Below are positions 22,039 through 33,275 of a stretch of 64,000 bases of DNA, one piece after another. Every line of letters begins with the position of its first letter. Position 1 is the first letter of the stretch. Origin of the DNA: Tipula vernalis. Its lineage: Eukaryota > Arthropoda > Insecta > Diptera > Tipulidae. The notes under the pieces were generated by a model. The model searched no databases, was not told the origin of the DNA, and was given only the letters and a program-made list of their open reading frames with translations. The DNA lies in NCBI GenBank assembly GCA_958295665.1, contig OY282559.1, positions 260,592,245-260,656,244 on the forward strand. The letters are read 5' to 3'. Made by a program: the position numbers and the translations under genes.

Positions 22039-22129
22039 CTATTCTACCCCCAGTGAACGCAGTGAACGATAGAAAGCTATCGGAAGCGAGCTGGCTTGTT
22101 GATGTTGCGAGCCCCTCTTGACTTAGGTT

Positions 22130-22900
22130 GCTCAATGAGCTTATTTTTTTTTATTTTTTTTTTTTTTATATACATATTTTAATTGGGTGCAGAGCGGACT
22201 TATTAACGGTCCTAGCTCCTTGTAACTGTCAGAGCTTCTGCACCCAATGCGCGATCCTTCCAGTAAAGATTAATAGCTACCTTAAATTTATTCATTTTGT
22301 ATTCCTCCGGAAATTTGAAGTGTATTAGCGAATTCCACTTTTTTGATGTTCGATATACAAATTCGCGCTTAATTTCTTCAGTTCGAGGTTTCGGGAGCTT
22401 CACCGTAAACCTATGTGCATTGGTTGTTCCTCTTGTTACTCTTGTTGTTGTAACGAATGGTGGTATTTTCTCCGATAGTTCTGCAGAACATTTACCATGT
22501 AAGCATCTGTAGAAGACGCAGAGTTCTGCAACATCTCTGCGATGCTGTAAGCTGTCTAGTTCTTGGGTAAGTCTGGGATTCCGTATTATTCGGATAGCGC
22601 GGCGTTGAACCCTGTCCAATAACTGGAGGGTGGTACCAGACGCACCTCCCCAAACTTGACAGCAATACTCTATACATGGTCGGATGAAGGTTTTATATAT
22701 CTGGAGAACTTGATGCGATTTAAAAAACCTTCTGCATCTATTTAGGAACCCGAGTTTTTTTGAAGCTGATTTAGCCAATGCAACAATGTGTTCATTCCAT
22801 TTGAGTTTGTTACTTATTTGAACACCAAGCAGTCGAATTGAGTCGCAACCCACAAGGATATGGTTTTTTACCACAAATGGGTAGTCGTTGCGACTTTTTT
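22130..22900 (-). pseudogene. LINE 3' fragment (RT C-terminal region)
   Basis: The - strand frame 22874-22212 gives 220 residues from the thumb and C-terminal part of a LINE reverse transcriptase: LLGVQISNKLKWNEHI, IYKTFIRPCIEYCCQVWGG, LDRVQRRAIRII, and near the end YRTSKKWNSL. The catalytic palm is missing, so this is a 5'-truncated insertion. Its 3' tail is the T-rich run at 22142-22167 as read on +. It lies between the gypsy-type pol relic and the 424-base element, so it probably inserted into or beside that retrotransposon. A Jockey/CR1-group LINE is likely, but the clade is not certain. Confidence 0.85.
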
Positions 22901-22935
22901 TACGTGAAAATGTGCATATTTGTGTCTTTTTCTCG

Positions 22936-24239
22936 TTAATTATGGAAAGTTACTCTTTTCTGAGCTGGTTTGTTTACTTCTCCGGTATGTGTAGGGCTCT
23001 GCGTAGAGTTTGGTTTGGTTGGTATTTCGATCGATTCATCTGCTGGTTGTTCAAGTTGTGGTGCTTCGATGAAACAGGGTTTAAGCCGATTTATTGAAAC
23101 CGTTGATTCGATACCTTTAATTAGTAGCGTGAAATATTTTTCGTTGCTATTGATTACCGGGTATGGTTCCTCGTATGGAGGTTGTAATGATTGACGAACC
23201 GCGTCAGTTCGGACCAAAACGAATTCGCGTGTTGGTAGTTGAATACGAAGATTTGTTCTTTCAAATGTCGTGAAGTCGACGAAGGTTGAATGTCTTTGAA
23301 TTGGTTGCGGAACTGTATGACGAATTCGGACTGATAGATATTTTTGCTGGGTTGAATGAAATCCGCTGGTAGTCGTATATGTTCTCCATAAACGAGTTCA
23401 GCTGACGTACTTTGAAAATCGTCTCGGAACGACGTTCTCAGACCGAGTAGTATTAGCGGTAACGACTTTGTCCATCGTTTTTCACCGACGCACATTATTG
23501 CGGCTTGAAACTGCGGTACCATCGTTCTAACATTCCGTTGCAAGCTGGATTGTAAGCGGTGGTTCGCTTGCGTAGGAATTCAAGTGATTTTGAGAGTTCG
23601 TCGAATATCGTTCGTCGAGTATCGGTTACGATGCTAGTTGGTACTCCGAATCGGTTGATCCGTGTTTTGATCAACGCATCAGCTATGGTTTCAGCTTTAA
23701 TATTCGGCATTGGAGTGGCTTCTGGCCAGCGTGTATAGCGATCGATCATCGGATACCTTCTAGATCTTTAGACTGTTCATCAGCAATTAATGCATAGTCG
23801 ATTGTACTTCCTATGTTCACTTGATCGATCCGGGAAAGTGTATCCGCGACGACGTTGTTGTCTCCCGCAATGTACCGTATATCTGCTGTATACTGTGCTA
23901 TATAATCCAGGAGACGGCGTTGTCTGGGTGAGGCTTTATCGAGTTTTTGGTGTAATGCGTTTGTGGTTGGAAAATAGGGTAAATTCTCGACCTTCAACAA
24001 AATTTTTAAAGTGTTTGATAGCCGAGTAAGCGGCTAAAAGCTCCCGGTCGTATGTGCTGTAACGGGTTTCGGTATTGCTTAATTTTCGGGAATAAAAGAA
24101 AAGTGGTTGCCACCCTTATTGTGAATATTTCTGTAGTACCGCCCCTACTTCTGTATTTGATGCGTCGATAAAAATAGCGAATTTGGCGTTTGGAATGGGA
24201 TATGCCAGTTGAGCACAGTTTGCAAGCTTCGCCTTGCAT
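22936..24239 (-). pseudogene. Gypsy-type RNase H and integrase
   Basis: The RNase H part is in two frames (24239-24006, 24000-23746) and ends with YIAGDNNVVADTLSRI. Integrase follows: MIDRYTRWPEATPM with the first acidic residue, VTDTRRTIFDEL with the second, and YNPACNGMLERW with the third, so the DDE set is visible. C-terminal pieces at 23543-23154 and 23217-22936 include FVRTDAVRQSLQPPYE and STVSINRLKPCFIE, the end of gypsy-type pol. At least three frame breaks occur. Confidence 0.85.
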
Positions 24240-24273
24240 GTTTCAAACGCTTCGGTGGATTCGTCGGTCCAGT

Positions 24274-25560
24274 TTATTGGTGATTTATCTTCTTCTTACG
24301 TCCTTTTATGAATTCATATAATATCGCCTGAACGTGTACTGCCTTTGGTAGAAAAATTCGGTAATAATTTACCATTCCTAAAAATCGAAGAATGCCATCA
24401 GTCGTAGTTGGTCGAGGAAAATTTTGGATTGCTTCTACTCTATGCTTATCCGGTCCCATGCGGTTTGTGGTGATATGAAATCCGAGAAAAGATATTTCGT
24501 TCTTTGCGAATTCGCACTTGTTAAGGTTAATTACCAATCCCGCGTTACTTAGACGTTGTAAGACCATACGCACGTGTTTGAGGTGTTCCTCCGTGTTTCG
24601 TGTTGCGATCAGTAGATCGTCGATGTACGGAAACACGAATGGCAAGTCTCGAAATATTGAGTGTACCAATCGTTGGAACGTTTGAGCCGCGTTACGTAAC
24701 ATTTGGGGAAATTCAAACAATCCAAAAGGAGTGATGATTGCCGTTTTTTCGATGTCTCGTTCATCGATAGGTACCTGGTGGTAGGCTTGGATGAGATCGA
24801 TTTTTGAGAACACTGTACATGACTCGAGTTGGTGTGTGAAATCGGTCACGAAGGGAATCGGGTAACGGTCGGGTTTTGTTATCGCATTTAAGGCTCTATA
24901 GTCGCCACATAATCGCCGGTTACCGTCTTTCTTTCGTGCTAAATGTAATGGGTTCGCCCAATTGCTCTTGGAGGTCGGCATACCCCTTGCTCTAACCACG
25001 TTTCGATTTCGTCCTTGGCGATTTTGGTTTTGTCGGTATTTAAACGACGTACCTTTGGGTGGCACGGTTGACCAGATGTCTCAATACAATGAGTGACGTT
25101 GTGCTTTATTGTGTTTAGATTTGTAGACGCGTGGGTTACTGTTTTGTATCCGCGTATCCCAGTATCTCGGGTGTCAATGCGCCGGATTTTATGGTCGTAA
25201 TGCCGTAAGACGGGATTTGAATTGCTTTCCCTTTGATATCGAGTTTTGTGATAGGGTCGATGAGTTTCTTATTCTTGATGTCGACTAATAGACCGAAGTG
25301 TGCCAGAAAATCAGCGTCAAGAATCGATCGACCTTCGCCAAGATGAACTGCCATGTCAGTGGCCTGCGCAGACCCGATGGCAGTAGAATTTGCTGCGAAT
25401 AATTTAAATGTGAACGGGTTCGACGTTTCCGAATTTGTTGGTGGTATGACAGAGACTTCAGCGTCTGTGTCGATTAGAAATTGTAACTTATTTTGATAAT
25501 CGACTACGATTAGACGGCTTTTTGGTGTTTGGCTACCGCCGCTTGCCGCTTGTAGCGCGG
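24274..25560 (-). pseudogene. Gypsy-type protease and reverse transcriptase
   Basis: The protease centre lies near 25490-25450 and reads LIDTDAEVSVIP, where the usual G of DTGA is replaced by D. ILDADFLAHFGLLVD follows, as in retropepsins. RT is in the frame 25065-24274: NWANPLHLARKKDGNRRLCG, YRALNAIT, FSKIDLIQAYHQVPI, ITPFGLFEF, FPYIDDLLIAT with the catalytic DD, and FLGFHIT. The protease and RT frames are separated by breaks near 25136 and 25065. The visible RT catalytic aspartates are conserved, so the damage is mainly frameshift. Confidence 0.88.
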
Positions 25561-25828
25561 TGCCAGTTAGTTTTTTGAATTGGTTGACGATGGGTTAGAA
25601 TCGTTAAAATGGCATGGTTTTGCATATTTTTTTGCTCGAACGCCGTATTTGTGATGGTACCAGCAATTCGGCTGTTTGGCTACTCGCTCGCTCGATCGTT
25701 AATACGTTAGCGTGAAGTATTCGTAGAGTTAGGGCTTTGAGAGCGGCCGCGATATGTTTTGTCTTTAGACATTTCGAATCGTCCGAATAATTCTTCCACC
25801 CGTTGTGATAACTCGTTGATCTGAGCTG

Positions 25829-26382
25829 CTAAGCTGGTTGGTATTGTTCTGTTGTCGCCTTTTGGCGCATTTGCACGTCAACTATTTTGTTTGCTGTTTT
25901 TGCAAGTTTTTCCAAATTTGCGTCGTCCATACATGATAAAATTCCCTGTGTATGTGTTGGTAGGCGCTGCAACCATAAGTTTCTTAAAACTGGTTCGGTT
26001 AATTGATTTATAGACAAGGCTTCCATCTCTCTCAAAAGTTGGGATGGTTTTTTGTCGCCGAGTTGCAGTCCTTATAACAATCGATCCAGTTTGATTTTTG
26101 CCGATTCGCATAGGCGCTCGATTATTTTTTTGTTTCGTACTTATTGTCCTTTGGCGGTGTAAGAATTTGATCACGTACGCATTTAACTGTTTGTGGGTCG
26201 AGGGCTGCGATGAGGTCTCCATACTTAGTAGCATCGACCGAAATACCACCAATTTCGAACTGTGCCTCCAATTGAGTGAACCAATTTTCTGGATCGTCAC
26301 TGTTGAAAGGTGCGTACTTCATTGACGCTTTGTAAACATTCGTCGTTTCAACTATTTTGGGTTTCGTCGCTTTCGTCGGCAA
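25829..26382 (-). pseudogene. Gypsy-type gag remnant
   Basis: The frame 26382-26122 carries ENWFTQLEAQFEIGGISVDA and YGDLIAALDPQTV, the capsid-like start seen in insect gypsy gag proteins. A second frame, 26035-25829, continues with LLREME-like sequence, LRNLWLQRLPTHTQGILSCM and ADKIVDV-like sequence, also from capsid. The two frames are separated by a shift near 26070. No zinc knuckle is evident. No ATG opens the first frame, so the start is uncertain. Confidence 0.75.
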
Positions 26383-26385
26383 CCA

Positions 26386-26737
26386 TATTAACAGTGAAAT
26401 AATCGTGAATAATAACTGAATATAATCTGTGAATATTAATAAATATTGAGTGAATAATGAGTAAATATTTTATGAATATTCTGTAACAAGGACGAAATGA
26501 TGAAGGAATATGAATAACAGTGAATAATCAGTAGAGAACAGAATGAACAATCTGTAAACATTTAGGAATGAATTATGAGTGAGTAATGAGTGAATGTTTA
26601 GTGAGCAATAGAAGTATTGTTTTCGTACAACTAAAAATCGGATAAAATTTACATAAATCTAACTTTTTTCGGGATTTACGGTAAGATAGATAGTTTTGTA
26701 TTTCGTCAATCGTGTCAAAAGTTGTATTAGTGTGAAA
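26386..26737. other. Low-complexity GTGAATAATGAGT-like stretch
   Basis: Repeated GTGAATAA and GAGTAATGAGTGAAT motifs lie at 26395-26610. No gene is visible. It may be the leader of the gypsy-type element, but no LTR is recognisable. Confidence 0.45.
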
Positions 26738-27005
26738 ATGAGTGAAATTTCTGAAAATATTCTCTATATTTTGCAATTTTACTATGAAAAAGGCAAAAAC
26801 GTTGCCCAAGCCCGGGAAAAAATTTGTGGTGTTTACGGTCAAGATGCAAATATGTAGATACATAGTTTGCTCGCTTCCGTTCTGGAAATTTCGATGTCAA
26901 AAATGCACCTCGCTCTGTTCGACTAATCACTGAACAAGTCGATGAAATCCGATTGGCCGATTCTTATCTCCTTATTTACAAGGAATTGAATTCCAGAGAC
27001 AAAAT
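26738..27005 (+). pseudogene. Mariner transposase N-terminal relic
   Basis: The ATG at 26738 opens MSEISENILYILQFYYEKGK, then NVAQAREKICGVYGQDA, the paired-type helix-turn-helix of mariner transposases. After a frame change the typical RFRSGNFDVKNAPRS segment and RLITEQVDEIRLADS follow. Homology stops near 27005. There is no catalytic domain attached; a different mariner end lies at 31398-31913 on the same strand and could belong to the same family. Confidence 0.8.
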
Positions 27006-28062
27006 CCCCTAATGTAGAAGGATTTATTTAACGACCTACAAATATTTTTCGCAGAAAGACCAGGTTAGAGGAATGGAGCCTACTAAATAACAATGTATTG
27101 TACTATAAAGGTAAAATGGCTGCCTAGTGTTGAGTTTAAAAATGAAAAGACAATTCCAAAACTCGTAAAAGATAGATAAACTACACAAAATATTACTAGA
27201 GTTTAGTAAAAGCATTAAAACATCTTTGGGGAATATCCATATTTTCCTGAAGCAAGCCGAACTACGTACCGTAAATAAAATGAGGAAGAAGATAAGGCAA
27301 AAGCATTCGTTTTTTAAAGTGACTATAAGAAAATCATACTACTTTATACAAACAACTAAGCAGCCAAACTCCCTCTTACTAAGAGGGTTTCTATAAATTC
27401 CTATAACAGTATTTGAACGAACCGTGAGATTTATTCGCAATTAAAACGACAATACACATGACGATGTACATCGTTAATCAGAGAAATATTCCTAGCAACA
27501 GAATCTTGATCTAAACGATTGTTTCTGTAAATTTGGAGATCACCAGCGAAAATGTGAAACAAACAATGGTGAATAGAGGATTGGTCGTCATTAATATTCT
27601 GCACTGAACTCTGAATAGAAACCAGGCAAAGAGTTGTCGAAAGAAACTGCCTGAGAATATTTAGAAAGATAGTTAAAAATCAGTTTGGCCGCGGAAATCA
27701 AAAATCTAGACTGAGATAAGAGTTTATTAAATAGAATTCTAAAATAATGCTTAAATTATGAACATTACACCAAAAAACTTTAGGAGGAAGAGAGGGGTCT
27801 AACTTAACCTTGACTATCATGGGCCTAATTATAATCTAAATGAGGCTGACTATGAGGATACGATTTCCATAAACAATACATACTAACGCTAATGGCATTC
27901 GAAATTTCCCGAGACAGCCAATGCAGATTTCGCTTTAAGGGTAACATTTTTAAGCAGAACACAACCTTCGAAGCCCAATCTAAAATACGACTTGAAAAAA
28001 TCCGATTTGGCTAGTAGCATAACTAGGGCATAAAATAACCTCCTTAGGAACCCAGTTGCATA
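27006..28062. other. Unassigned stretch, perhaps LINE remnant
   Basis: I see no domain. It lies directly downstream, in - orientation, of a LINE endonuclease fragment and may be its eroded continuation. Confidence 0.35.
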
Positions 28063-28365
28063 CTAAACAAAGATAAGAGTCATCCATTCTAGAAAAGTCC
28101 CTAAAGCTGAAATACTAAAACAACTAGGTTTAGGTGGAAAGTAATAATTGCGAGAAAAAACTAAAGGATCTTGATGGGGTTCTGTACCGATGGACAACTG
28201 ATTGGAAAAACAAATAGAGTTATTAGTAAAAGAGATGGCATTGTCAATAAGGGAATAAGAGCCACCGCTAGTGGTTAGACATGGCACCTTGCTTGGCTTG
28301 TTTCCCAGAACTGTCTGAATACTAAATAAACGAAAGTGTCCCATTTGCTTAGGAAGAAGGTACAT
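28063..28365 (-). pseudogene. LINE endonuclease fragment
   Basis: The - strand frame of 100 residues contains LTTSGGSYSLIDNAISFTNN and SNQLSIGTEPHQDPLVFSRN. This matches the end of APE-type LINE endonucleases (ID-A, then a final SDH motif), where the last aspartate-histidine is replaced by HQDP. No RT follows in a recognisable frame. It belongs to a different LINE from the copy at 28927-32880, whose endonuclease end is separately present. Confidence 0.55.
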
Positions 28366-28454
28366 TTCCTGTTTTTTCTTTTGATAAAATTTAATTAAAA
28401 ATATTTTTTATTTTAAACTGGTTCAATTTATTGCAGAGACCGTAATACACTTGA

Positions 28455-28605
28455 CACGCACGATTTAATAAAACCGATTTAGTGAATTTTTCGAGATTAG
28501 TCGCAGTGTGTCAACCTCGATTTTAGCTAATCCCTTTGTTTTTGCATAGAATACTTAAACTAGTTTAGCTAAATCGGATTTATTAAACCACAGTCTGTCT
28601 AGGGT
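28455..28605. mobile_element. Short MITE, TTTAATAAATCCGATTTAG ends
   Basis: GATTTAATAAAACCGATTTAG-like sequence near 28463 is inverted at about 28567-28590. A related partial copy occurs at 57752-57865. Confidence 0.6.
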
Positions 28606-28704
28606 ATAAGGTTCCATATCTACCTATTTATGTACAAATACCAATCAGTTATCTAAAGATTAAAAACATTACTAATAATTTAATTTATTTTTAACTCTTA
28701 AGTA

Positions 28705-28924
28705 CACATGTCCCTCGATTAACACGGTACTTGATTAACACGGATTTGATTTAACACGGTCAACGAATTGAGACAAAGTCTTGATTAACACGCACAGAAG
28801 TTTCGCCGCGTTAATCAAATACCGTGTTAATCGAGGGACAGGTGTATTAGTCGCGATTAACACGGTTTTGAGTTACACGGTAATTTGGTGGAACGTAATT
28901 ACCGTGTTAATCGAGGGACAGGTG
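28705..28924. mobile_element. Pogo/Tigger-like MITE with duplicated right arm
   Basis: CACATGTCCCTCGATTAACA at 28705 is inverted at 28844 (TGTTAATCGAGGGACAGGTG), flanked by TA (28703-28704, 28845-28846). A further right arm ends at 28924, again followed by TA. The CCTCGATTAACACGG theme recurs inside. The CCTCG-type ends and TA flanks recall pogo/Tigger elements; this is inference. Confidence 0.7.
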
Positions 28925-30140
28925 TATAGTTTGTTTTAACACAACAAAAAAATCGTGTGACCGCACAAAATAAATGCGAGACACCTGATATTACAAATAG
29001 ACAATTTGTAACGTAAGATAAGAATTGTTTAGAAAGGAGATGTCTTCTAATGGATTTTGGTAAAGCATTAAAAAAGGCGGAAATGCTCATTATTGAATCT
29101 GGGAACACTATAAAGAAGGCGATGATAAACGTGAAAGTTATACCGAGCAACACATTTCATTACATACTGAACACTACGCTTAAGAAAAACTCTTAAAACC
29201 TAGCAGGCACAACAACCACCCCAACAAGAGAATCCATATTCCATTTTAGCCATTACCAATGCATGAAACGTAATTTTCAACGCAGAAACAGGACATAAAT
29301 TTTGGAGGAGGTGAAAATGTGTGAGGCAGATGAATTGTATCTTATTAACTTGGATACATTAGTTTTCCAATTAAGGTTAGTGTCCAAATGAATTCCAAGA
29401 TGCTTAAAAGTGTTGACTAGATTAATATTCAAGCAATCCGTATCACAACCAACGGAAGTACATTTAGAGGCACTATGATAGATTACCTGGAGATGATTAG
29501 GGGCAGCCGTGATGCCAAAAGCTTTAAACTACGTAAATAAAAAAATAGTAAATAATTTGTCTTCTCACTTAGTATAAGGTAATGCTTATGTAGGAACTTA
29601 AGGTCAGGATTAGCCATAGAAATTAAGTCCTTGGCAGATACAGCAGTATAAGTTCAAACTAAATCTTCAGCAAATCAGTAATATTAAGCTTATATAAATA
29701 TAATTTGTATAAATTTAGAAATAGCAAAGGGCCTAGCACTGATCCTTGTGAGACTTCAACAATCACAAATCTAAGATCACTAAAAGTATCATTAATTTTG
29801 ACTCTCACCGCTCTATCATCTAGGTAGGAAGCAAACCACTTGTTTGACAAACCTCTAAACCCAACATCATACAGAATAGATAATAAAAGTTTGTGAACCA
29901 CCACAGAACTTACCATTGTTTAGACCATTATGAATAACATCTAAAAAATCCAATATAGGCGATTCTATATTCATACCTTGACGGAACCCATGTGTTTTAC
30001 AGTGGTCTAAGTATATGGCAACTCTGTTTTTTAACTGCTTTTCCCAGAACTTTGAGAATAGCTGGCTGGAGCGAAATAGGTCCATAGTTTCCGTTGTTAC
30101 TATGGTCACCACTTGTAAAAATAGGAATAATAGTAGCATA

Positions 30141-31402
30141 CCAGGGTAGCGATTTTGGTCGCAATTTGAGGATTGAGTTGAGAATTACCGGAAGGCAATA
30201 GTATTGGTAAATTGTATTGGTGTCCAAAGAATAGAGAAAAACAGAGAATAAACATTTGAAAAATAAAAAAAACAATTCAGTGTTATCTCATGCGTACGAA
30301 AGAAATGTTGTACATATTTTTATTTCCTGTAATTTTCTGTAAAATTTAAAACTAACAAAATGGTAAATTGAATAATGATTTAAAGATAAATCAAAATTAG
30401 CTAAAAATGGAAAATAAGTCAGAAAAATATTTATAAACTATAATTTTATTAATAATTTTAAATGATGAAAAGACATACGACGTACATCCTGCTTGCCCAA
30501 CCCAAAAGCACTAATTTACTTATATTTTTCACATTATCCCTCTTATTCGATGTTAAACAAAAAACTAAAAAAATGATGGGCGTTTTTGTTTAACATGATG
30601 CAAATAAGAGAGATAAAATGATACGAAAAAGAGGGATATAAAATATACTGTGGAAAATATAAGAAGTAAATTAGTTATTTTGACTTAGTGTTAATTCAAA
30701 CGCAGGAGAGAAAGGATGTACGTCATGTGACTTTTCATCATTTAAAATTATTAATAAAATTATAGTTTATAAATATTTTTCTGACTTATTTTCCATTTTT
30801 AGCTAATTTTTGTTTATCTTTAAATCATTATTCAATTTACCATTTTATTAGTTTTAAATTTTACAGAAAATTACTGGAAATACAAATATGTACAACATTC
30901 CTTTCGTACGCATGAGATAACACTGAATTGTTTTTTTTTTTATTTTTCAAATGTTTATTCTCACATAACTCAAAAAAAAAAAAGTTAAAAATATTATGAA
31001 TGTGGCCGACGAAGAATGTATAGATTAAAAACCATTTATTTATGCTGCTTTTTGGTTTTTATATTGAAGATCACGAGCAATTTTTTTGATTGCGTATATT
31101 GTTTTGGATTTTTGTTAACGAAGTAAAATGAATGTCTCGTTTACAACAACAATAGGATAGAAAAACATGAATTCCTCATGTTAAAAGAGAGGGAAAAATA
31201 ACTCAAGGCGAGCGGAAGCACCAAAAAGTTGAACTGATTTCACCCGCTTAGCTTATTTTCGATACTTACCATCATGAGAAAACACACTAATACAATAAAA
31301 GTATTTGACGGCACACAATAGCAAAATGTATATTATACAGCGTGTACATATACAAAATTCTCAATCCTCAATCCTCATTTTGCGACCAAAATCGATACCG
31401 AG
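30141..31402 (-). mobile_element. Foldback transposon, copy B
   Basis: 1.26 kb, matching the copy at 8264-9539 in reverse orientation throughout, including both outer ends and the long internal palindrome (here about 30245-30965, centred near 30577). Small differences include a longer T-run and loss of a few bases in the loop. It lies inside the LINE at 28927-32880 and abuts a mariner relic on its right. Confidence 0.87.
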
Positions 31403-31913
31403 GTGTTTATATATGAAACCGGATTTAGCAATAAATAGCGCCACTTGTCAATGTATCTTTCAACAAACCGCTTCAACGGCGCCATTGTTTTCTTTTGACA
31501 TCTGTCAACAACATCCAATTCATAACCATACAAGCTTCATACAATAACGCATGTTTTTTACGTATTAAAAATGCCGAGTTTTGTGCCTACATACACTTTC
31601 ATGCACCATCACACAAAGCAAAACCGGTCAAGGAAACGTTGGAAGCACTTAATTGGGAAATGTTTTCATATGCGGCTTACTCACCAAACTTGACTCCGTT
31701 CGATTATCCCTTATTTGTATCGACGGGGCATGGGCTTGCTGAGGAGCACTTCACTTCCTACGAAAATGTACGAAAATGGCTCGATAACTATCCATGCATT
31801 GCCAGAAATATGGGAAAACTTTATAACTAATAATGGGCAATACTTTGAATAAAATACTCTTAACCATTATAATACGTTGAATGTGTACTTTGGTTTTATA
31901 TTTACACACCTAG
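31398..31913 (+). mobile_element. Internally deleted mariner with transposase C-terminus
   Basis: The ends CCGAGGTGTTTATATATGAA (31398) and, inverted, CTAGGTGTGTAAATATAAAA (31913) are similar, with TA at 31396-31397 and 31914-31915. Between them a frame to 31828 retains the C-terminal third of a mariner transposase: HAPSHKAKPVKETLEALNWE with the second-aspartate region (the aspartate itself is lost, FHAPSHK), then YAAYSPNLTPFDYPLF, where the mariner YSPDLAPSD motif is altered but the final D is kept. The N-terminal two-thirds is missing. Confidence 0.78.
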
Positions 31914-32904
31914 TATTTGAGCCTCTAGGTACTACTCCCTGTTAAAAGGAAAGATTGAAAATATGATTAAGGGTAGGGCTGGTTAATTTAGAAATAGCTC
32001 TCAAAATATTATTACTAATTCCTTCGTTATCTAAAGACTCTCTCGGCTTTAACGATTCAATTATCGCTAATATTTCACTATTAAAAACTGGAGTCATAAA
32101 GAATGTTTTCAAACAGTAATCATACGGAAGGTCGTAATTTGTTGATAAGATATTCGCGAAAAATGTTGCCCGAAACTTGTCAGCAACACTAGTAAAATAA
32201 AAATTGAACTCATTAGATAGGCCTACTACATTTATAAGTAAAGTACCGCTATCTGAATTTTCAATCGATGATGTTTTAGCTTTTTGTTAAAATTTCAATA
32301 ACGAGGCTCCAATTTTTTTTTAACATCACCCCCTAACATCTACATTAATTTATCTGCATTTGGATGTTTTTTTAATTTTTTTATTCGAAATTGGTTTCTG
32401 TTTATAATGCGACTGACAAGATTATATGTGATCCAAGGTTGTCAGAGCCTGATATTTTTCATCTGAGAATAAGTATAACACTGCTTCAAAATGTTCGTAA
32501 TAATGCTAAAAAATTGATCAAGAGCTAGAGAAGGATTATCTAGATTCGGAACAATCTTCCAGTCTTCCTGCTCGGCAAGTTCATTTAACAATACCATATT
32601 AAGTTTTTTCCTATGACCACAGTAAAAATTTCTACGGAATATCAAGACTGTATCAAATTTGAACAATATCTCAATGAAATGATGATCAGAAATTTTAAGG
32701 GGCATGAAAGATCATTTGATGGGAGACGAGCAAAGAAATGATCGATGGAAGTGGATTTGGCCACTCGAGTAGCGATTAAAAATCCAGGATATCAATATTA
32801 GTGTCTCAAAACTTGAAATTTCTTGCAAAAATACATTTACCAAATTACATAAATATGGTAAATGATGGTTCATTCTTATACTCATTAACATTAACTACCA
32901 TATG

Positions 32905-33275
32905 AACTCTCCTTTAGTCCTTTATTCAAACCCTAACTCAATCTGCAACTTAGCCTCCAACTTAACCTTTAACTCGATCACAACTCAATCGTCAAATCTA
33001 CCCACAACCCAACTCTTAGCTTAACCCTTAGCGCAATCCCAGATAAATACCCAGCTGAACAGTTGACCTCAACTAAAGCCGATCTGAACCCCAATCTAAA
33101 CTCCACCCCAACTCAATTATTAATTCAGGCCTTAACTCAGAGCGCAGCTCAACTCGCAAATCGTCTGGAAAACTACTACAAAAATAAATCTCCAATTGAA
33201 CTCCTCCCTCAACCCCAGCCAACCCCAACTGAACCCCAAATTCAACGCCCAACTTAATCCTCAAACGAGGAGATA
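32905..33275 (-). repeat. Degenerate C-rich repeat, reverse of the window-start repeat
   Basis: On + it reads as imperfect units such as CAACTCAA, CCCCAACT and CCTTAACTC; on - these are GTTGAG and AGTTGGGG, the same motif family as 1-395. The open frames here (for example 33063-33257) only reflect the biased composition. Confidence 0.7.

Larger units (their letters stand above)
22905..26385 (-). mobile_element. Ty3/gypsy-type retrotransposon, decayed, LTRs not found
   Basis: On the - strand the order is gag (26382-25829), protease (about 25500-25136), RT (25065-24274), RNase H (24239-23746) and integrase (23749-22936), the Ty3/gypsy order. Several stops and frameshifts separate them. I could not find a matching LTR pair: the 3' side is occupied by a LINE fragment and the 5' side by GTGAATAATGAG-like low-complexity sequence and a mariner relic. 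Confidence 0.85.
28927..32880 (-). mobile_element. Decayed LINE (CR1/Jockey-like), split by foldback copy B and a mariner relic
   Basis: Pieces of one LINE lie in order on the - strand. The endonuclease end is at about 32770-32440 (SIDHFFARLPSNDL, PLKISDHHFIEIL). A linker and RT start follow at 32330-31920 (FRATFFANILSTNYDLPYD, ISNNILRAISKL). RT then continues at 30140-29659 (YATIIPIF, GPISLQPAILKVL, HGFRQG, FRGLSNKWFASYLDDR, VSQGSVLGPLLFL), and the RT end is at 29640-28930 (SAKDLISMANPDL, AKMEYGFSCWGG). The gap 30141-31913 is filled by the foldback element and a mariner relic, inserted after the LINE. Many stops make it a fossil. Confidence 0.8.

Noticed and set aside
33063..33257. Proline/glutamine-rich small protein
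   Set aside because: The composition follows from the C-rich degenerate repeat, and both strands are open.
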